Shown: piece by piece, positions 5,450-8,790 of the stretch
Numbering within the stretch: the stretch's first letter is position 1
Layout: every line of letters starts with the position of its first letter
Assembly: GCA_022564455.1 (NCBI GenBank)
Contig: JADFLK010000068.1
Span: 1-8,790 of the forward strand
Length of the DNA: 8,790 bases
From: Bacteroidota bacterium
Lineage (GTDB): Bacteria; Bacteroidota; Rhodothermia; Rhodothermales; Rubricoccaceae
Reading direction: 5' to 3'
The notes under the pieces: generated by a model
Told to the model about the DNA's origin: nothing
What the model saw: only the letters and a program-made list of their open reading frames with translations
Database searches by the model: none
Program-made: the position numbers and the translations under genes

Positions 5450-6826
5450 CTACCAGGCTGTGCGGCGTGGGCTGCCTGAGGACTCTGTGCGTCCGCTCCA
5501 CGTCGGGCCGCCTTCATTCGTTAGGTGTCGTGGTGGCACCGGCGTGGCTTGTGCCATGCGAAACACCTCCAGTCCAGGCATCGTGTGTGCCTCCGCGCGA
5601 GGTGTGGGCCGGGTGCGGAGTGGCGTGTTGGCTGCGATGTTGGGCTGCGAAATCAGTGCGGAATCGTGGAAGTCGATGCTCGTGTTGGTGAAATAGAACG
5701 ACAGGATGTCGCGGTAGGAGCGGCCCTGACGGGCCTGCCCGCGTGCCCCAAACTGGCTCATTCCCACGCCGTGGCCGAATCCACGCCCGTTGAAAACGTA
5801 GCGGTTGCCGCGTCGCTCGGCGGTGAAGTGCGTGCTGCGAAGCGTCCGCGAGCCGAACGCTGAGGTCACAACCGAGCGGAACTGCGATGCGGTAACTGTT
5901 CGTGAGCGCGAGCCCCGCAAGCGTACGCTAAGTACGCGGCCTGAAGGAGCGCGGCGTGTAATCTCGAAGCCACTCACCGAGCCGCCGAAGCGTCTACCGA
6001 GGGCGCGGAGCAGTTCACTGGCGGAGGCGCTGGTCGACCATCGATGATCGGGCGCGGCCGAATCGTACGGGTCCGGGCGTCCTCGCAGGTAGGGGACGGG
6101 GCGTGTATTCCAGATGTCTTCGTTGCTGGCCGTGTGCCCGCCGGAACTCGAAGAATAGAGCGCTTCGACCAGAGAGCCCCGATAAGTAAGCACCTGTCCT
6201 CGGGTGGCTTCGGTTGCTGCTCGCGTCACCTCTGTTTCCTTTTCAACACCCTCGTAAACCTGCGCGCGCGTATCGTCTACAAGGTCGTACGCATCGTGCT
6301 TTCCGGCGGCTCGGAGGGCATACGTGCGTGCCAGAATGGCCTGAGCCTTCACGCCCTCCAACTCGTTGAATGGATATTCGCTGGCTACGACGCTGGCCAC
6401 ATAATCCTCCAACGGCACATAATTAATCAGCCGCATGGCCCGTCGGCCGTTGTCGATCTCTACCGAAAGCGCGCCGTGGTACACGCGGCGATGTGTACCC
6501 GTCTGGAGCGTAACCACCGATCCGCTGCTCGGAACGATCTCGCCTACGCTGGCTTGCATGGCGCCGGCCGGTGTCGTTATGCGCACTCTATTGCCGACGC
6601 GGTCCATCGTCACCGTCTCGCCCGGCAGGAGGGTGTGTACTGGGATGCCGTTACGATTGGCGTAGACAGTTAACGGGCCATCCGTAGCACGCACGGTGAT
6701 GGACTGCGGAGCAACTCGGCTCAACACGTAGACTCGAACGATGGGGTCGGCCTGCTGGGCTCGGAGGGGAAGAGCGAGCGCCAGAAACAGCGAGGCGATC
6801 AGCAGGCGAGAGCAGGAGAGTGGCAT
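5450..6826 (-). CDS. Secreted SpoIID/LytB-domain protein, probable peptidoglycan lytic transglycosylase
   Basis: This 458-residue protein has a signal peptide: Arg7, then a hydrophobic core (about 8-20) and LRAQQ near 21-25 as the likely cleavage area. The SpoIID domain follows, with NYVPLEDYVASVVASEYP (135-152) including Glu150, aligned with the catalytic Glu of SpoIID. KAQAILARTYAL is at 160-171, DDTRAQVYEG at 184-193, YSSSSGGHTASNEDIW at 224-239 and GRGFGHGVGMSQFGARGQA at 347-365. SpoIID enzymes cut glycan strands lacking stem peptides. Outside spore-formers, relatives act in general cell-wall or division remodelling, which I presume here. After about residue 386 comes a 72-residue Pro/Arg/Ser-rich tail with no recognised motif. 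ATG 6826 follows an AT-rich stretch without a Shine-Dalgarno sequence. The gene is 87 nt downstream of the LytTR regulator on the same strand and may be in its operon or under its control. Confidence 0.92.
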   Translation of the reverse strand: MPLSCSRLLIASLFLALALPLRAQQADPIVRVYVLSRVAPQSITVRATDGPLTVYANRNGIPVHTLLPGETVTMDRVGNRVRITTPAGAMQASVGEIVPSSGSVVTLQTGTHRRVYHGALSVEIDNGRRAMRLINYVPLEDYVASVVASEYPFNELEGVKAQAILARTYALRAAGKHDAYDLVDDTRAQVYEGVEKETEVTRAATEATRGQVLTYRGSLVEALYSSSSGGHTASNEDIWNTRPVPYLRGRPDPYDSAAPDHRWSTSASASELLRALGRRFGGSVSGFEITRRAPSGRVLSVRLRGSRSRTVTASQFRSVVTSAFGSRTLRSTHFTAERRGNRYVFNGRGFGHGVGMSQFGARGQARQGRSYRDILSFYFTNTSIDFHDSALISQPNIAANTPLRTRPTPRAEAHTMPGLEVFRMAQATPVPPRHLTNEGGPTWSGRTESSGSPRRTAW

Positions 6827-6913
6827 AAATACAGCTTGGCGGGATGCAACTTCGTATCGGCACGCCGGCGCATCTCCTTAATTACACTGAGGTGGAAAGA
6901 AAACGGCGCACGT

Positions 6914-7747
6914 TCAAAGACTAAGCCTGTCACGCAACTCCTTGGAACGGGCCCGGCTCGCAATGACTTCGTGCCCACCCTGAAGGACGAGTTTGTAGCG
7001 CCCGGAGAACCACGAGATCATCTCGCGGATGTACTGCACCTGCACGATGGCGGAGCGATGGACACGCATGAACGCCTCCGGGTCGAGACGGTGTGTGAGG
7101 GCTTCCAACGTATACGACACAATGTGGCGGCTGACCTTTGGCGGATGGGCGGGATTTTGAACCAACGTGTAGAGGCGTGTAATCCCATCCTGCACTTCAG
7201 CCGAGAGCAGATCGCTGACGGGAACGATGATCATGCGGTCTTTCCCTGGGATGGAAATCTGTTGGATGTAGTCCTGTTTGGCAGAGGGCGCGCTTTCGCC
7301 CATGCTCTGCCGGTCGAGGTATTCGAGGAGCTCAGCGAGGCGGTCTTCGGTTGATGTACGGTCATCGCTGTCCGAGAAACGCTCCTCGATGCGTGCGATG
7401 CTCTCAGCGATTCTGCCCTCCTCAATGGGTTTCAAGAGGTAATCGGCGGCGTTGGCCTGGAAGGCCTCTACCGCGTACTCGTCGAAGGCCGTCACGAAAA
7501 CGACCGCTGGGCGGTTACCCGGAGGGAGGTGGTCGAGCACGTCGAAGCCGCTTAGCTGGGGCATCTGCACGTCGAGGAAGAGGAGGTCCACCTCCTCCAC
7601 CTCCAGGATCCGGAGGGCCTCCACGCCATCCGCCGCCTCGCCGACCAGCTCAATCCGCTCCTCTTCTATAAATGGCTGGAGGAGTTTTTGAAGGCGCTTG
7701 CGGGCAGGTGCTTCGTCGTCAACGAGGAGGGTGCGGAGAGCAGGCAT
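6914..7747 (-). CDS. LytTR-family response regulator
   Basis: This 277-residue cytoplasmic two-component regulator has an N-terminal receiver domain (about 4-122): acidic pocket Asp10-Asp11-Glu12, phosphoacceptor Asp59 in LFLDVQMP, Thr86 in VTAFDEYA and Lys106 in YLLKPIE. A charged linker (about 123-158) leads to a C-terminal LytTR DNA-binding domain (about 160-277). Its landmarks are IPGKDRMIIVPVSDLLSAE, RLDPEAFMRVHRSAIV (220-234) and VIASRARSKELRDRL (261-275). All phosphorylation residues are intact, so it should work as a phospho-controlled transcription factor. It begins 17 nt after the stop of the upstream LytS-type kinase, its almost certain partner, on the same strand. SpoIID follows after 87 nt. 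The ATG has no strong Shine-Dalgarno sequence, and translation may be coupled to the kinase. Targets are unknown; the downstream gene is a candidate. Confidence 0.96.
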   Translation of the reverse strand: MPALRTLLVDDEAPARKRLQKLLQPFIEEERIELVGEAADGVEALRILEVEEVDLLFLDVQMPQLSGFDVLDHLPPGNRPAVVFVTAFDEYAVEAFQANAADYLLKPIEEGRIAESIARIEERFSDSDDRTSTEDRLAELLEYLDRQSMGESAPSAKQDYIQQISIPGKDRMIIVPVSDLLSAEVQDGITRLYTLVQNPAHPPKVSRHIVSYTLEALTHRLDPEAFMRVHRSAIVQVQYIREMISWFSGRYKLVLQGGHEVIASRARSKELRDRLSL

Positions 7748-7763
7748 TGATCAACTGGAATGG

Positions 7764-7773
7764 ATCACGTGAT
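7764..7773. repeat. 10-bp perfect palindrome at the end of the LytS-type gene
   Basis: ATCACGTGAT at 7764-7773 is a perfect palindrome overlapping the kinase stop codon. A second palindrome, TGATCA (7748-7753), abuts the regulator start. They could be a protein-binding site, but a palindrome of this length is also common by chance. Confidence 0.25.
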
Positions 7774-8790
7774 GGGCGTTTCTGCCGGGAGCACCAGGCG
7801 GACGACCGTGCCGCGATCCGGGTCGCTCGTCATATCGAGAAGGTCCGTGCGGCCGTAGAGTTGCTCGAGGCGGTCGGCTACGTTGCGCAGGCCTATGCCG
7901 AAGAAGGCCGGCGTGGTTTTGTTCTCGGCTGCGCCGGACACAGCGCCGCTGGTATCGGCGAAGAGGGCCGGAATCCCAACCCCCGTGTCAGCAACTGTGA
8001 TTTCCACGCTGCCATCCTCACGGCGCCGGCTCGACAGCCGGATCGTACCGCCTCCACGCTTCCGCTCGATGCCATGCTTCACGGCGTTCTCGACGAGCGT
8101 CTGGACAACGAAGGCCGGCACGGAAACGTCGTTCAACGATTCATCCCACGCCTCTTCGACCGTCATCTTGTCGGCGAAACGCGCCTGTTCTATGCGGAGG
8201 TACTGACGGACGAGCCGCAACTCCTCGCTGAGCGGGACGAACGTCCGGCTACCCGTTTGCAAGACGTAACGGAAGAGGCCGGCGAGCTGCTGCACGGTGT
8301 CCTCGGCCTCTTCTGGTTTCTCCTGGATGAGCGCGGCAATCGTGTTGAGGGCGTTGAAGAGGAAGTGCGGATTGATCTGCGCGCGCAGGGCCGCGAGCTG
8401 GGCCTCGGCGCTTTCTCGAACGAGGGCCTTCTCGCGCTCAATGAGCCCAAGGCGCTCGGACGCGACGGCAAGCTGCCCGCAGAGGGCTTTCAGCATCTCC
8501 ACGTCCTCGAGGTTGTACACCGCACGGCGCCGAGCTTTTCGGCCTAATACGAGCACACCAACCGGCTCGCCACGTCCGCTGGAAACGGGCACCGCCAGTG
8601 CTACACCGAAATTGCGAAGAATCGCGGTGTCCGACTCAGGCAAGGTGCTTTCGTTGAGTTCAGTGTTGACAGACCAAACCTTGTCCTCCTCCTGAAGCTG
8701 CGACCAGATATCGGCCAGTTCTACGCGGGTGAAGTAAGGCGACTCCGGTTTGTAAGTGGCGTTCACCCAGTGCTCGGTGGAGGTACCCAT
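7765..8790 (-). CDS. LytS-type sensor histidine kinase with GAF domain (N-terminus outside window)
   Basis: The frame runs from the window edge to a TGA at 7767-7765 and shows 341 residues. An ATG sits exactly at the edge, but the protein probably begins further upstream because the GAF domain (to about residue 112, with ILRNFGVALAVPVSS and GEPVGVLVLGRK) looks cut at its start. A charged helix (about 114-137) connects to a His_kinase domain with QINPHFLFNALNTI at 138-151 and phosphoacceptor His142. The ATPase domain has ENAVKHGI (234-241), DTGVGI (268-273) and GIGLRNVADRLEQLYG (298-313). Between the two glycine boxes lies an Ala/Ser/Thr-rich lid of about 25 residues. The family autophosphorylates and passes phosphate to LytTR regulators, here the next gene. 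Whether membrane helices lie upstream cannot be seen. Confidence 0.94.
   Translation of the reverse strand: MGTSTEHWVNATYKPESPYFTRVELADIWSQLQEEDKVWSVNTELNESTLPESDTAILRNFGVALAVPVSSGRGEPVGVLVLGRKARRRAVYNLEDVEMLKALCGQLAVASERLGLIEREKALVRESAEAQLAALRAQINPHFLFNALNTIAALIQEKPEEAEDTVQQLAGLFRYVLQTGSRTFVPLSEELRLVRQYLRIEQARFADKMTVEEAWDESLNDVSVPAFVVQTLVENAVKHGIERKRGGGTIRLSSRRREDGSVEITVADTGVGIPALFADTSGAVSGAAENKTTPAFFGIGLRNVADRLEQLYGRTDLLDMTSDPDRGTVVRLVLPAETPIT

Noticed and set aside
5280..5696. 138-codon plus-strand open frame after yraN
   Set aside because: It crosses the intergenic stem-loop, has no ribosome binding site or domain, and runs antisense into the SpoIID C-terminus.
6044..6673. 209-codon plus-strand open frame inside the SpoIID gene
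   Set aside because: It is antisense to conserved SpoIID motifs, and its product shows no family features.
7672..8547. 291-codon plus-strand open frame opposite the LytS-type kinase
   Set aside because: It mirrors codon bias of the kinase gene on the other strand. The kinase has all H, N and G boxes, so this is a shadow frame.
1..8790. Mobile element, CRISPR array, tRNA or defence system
   Set aside because: No transposase, integrase, spaced repeats, tRNA-like folds or defence-family motifs were seen. The lone nuclease-fold gene is the housekeeping UPF0102 family.

Overview
The window reads as an ordinary chromosomal segment from a moderately GC-rich (about 60% by eye) Gram-negative-type bacterium. 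I lean towards Rhodothermota or a related Bacteroidota-like lineage. The hints are that most starts lack a clear Shine-Dalgarno sequence, the histidine kinase has an HQLGTP H-box, the UPF0102 protein carries an acidic insertion, and two promoter-like sites have a TTTG upstream box. This placement is an inference. No phage, transposon, CRISPR, tRNA or rRNA signature was seen.

Layout, left to right. Positions 1-213 hold the 5' end of a DMT/EamA-type transporter on the minus strand. It diverges from purA (344-1618, plus), which has a 9-bp hairpin in its leader. After a 76-nt gap folded into a long imperfect stem-loop comes a membrane sensor histidine kinase (1695-3038, plus). Its 3' end overlaps by 17 nt a convergent gene (3022-3768, minus) for a single-pass membrane protein whose outer domain resembles the C-terminal domain of anti-sigma factors. 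Upstream of that gene on the same strand lie a structured 161-nt spacer with three small hairpins and a T-run, and then a SAM hydrolase (DUF62) gene (3930-4727, minus). The SAM hydrolase gene diverges from a UPF0102/YraN nuclease-fold gene (4852-5256, plus). A 193-nt spacer with a second purine-arm/pyrimidine-arm stem-loop follows. The right third is a minus-strand cluster transcribed from 8790 leftwards: a LytS-type histidine kinase with a GAF domain (partial), a LytTR response regulator, and a secreted SpoIID/LytB-domain peptidoglycan enzyme.

The clearest functional unit is the right-hand cluster, a complete LytS/LytTR two-component pair followed 87 nt later by a cell-wall enzyme. PurA and the SAM hydrolase both touch adenine-nucleotide metabolism, but they are on different strands and not in one operon. 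No obviously new multi-gene system is visible. The best leads are the Asn replacing the expected catalytic His of the SAM hydrolase, the orphan anti-sigma-like protein with its structured upstream RNA, and two intergenic stem-loops that may belong to one dispersed repeat family.
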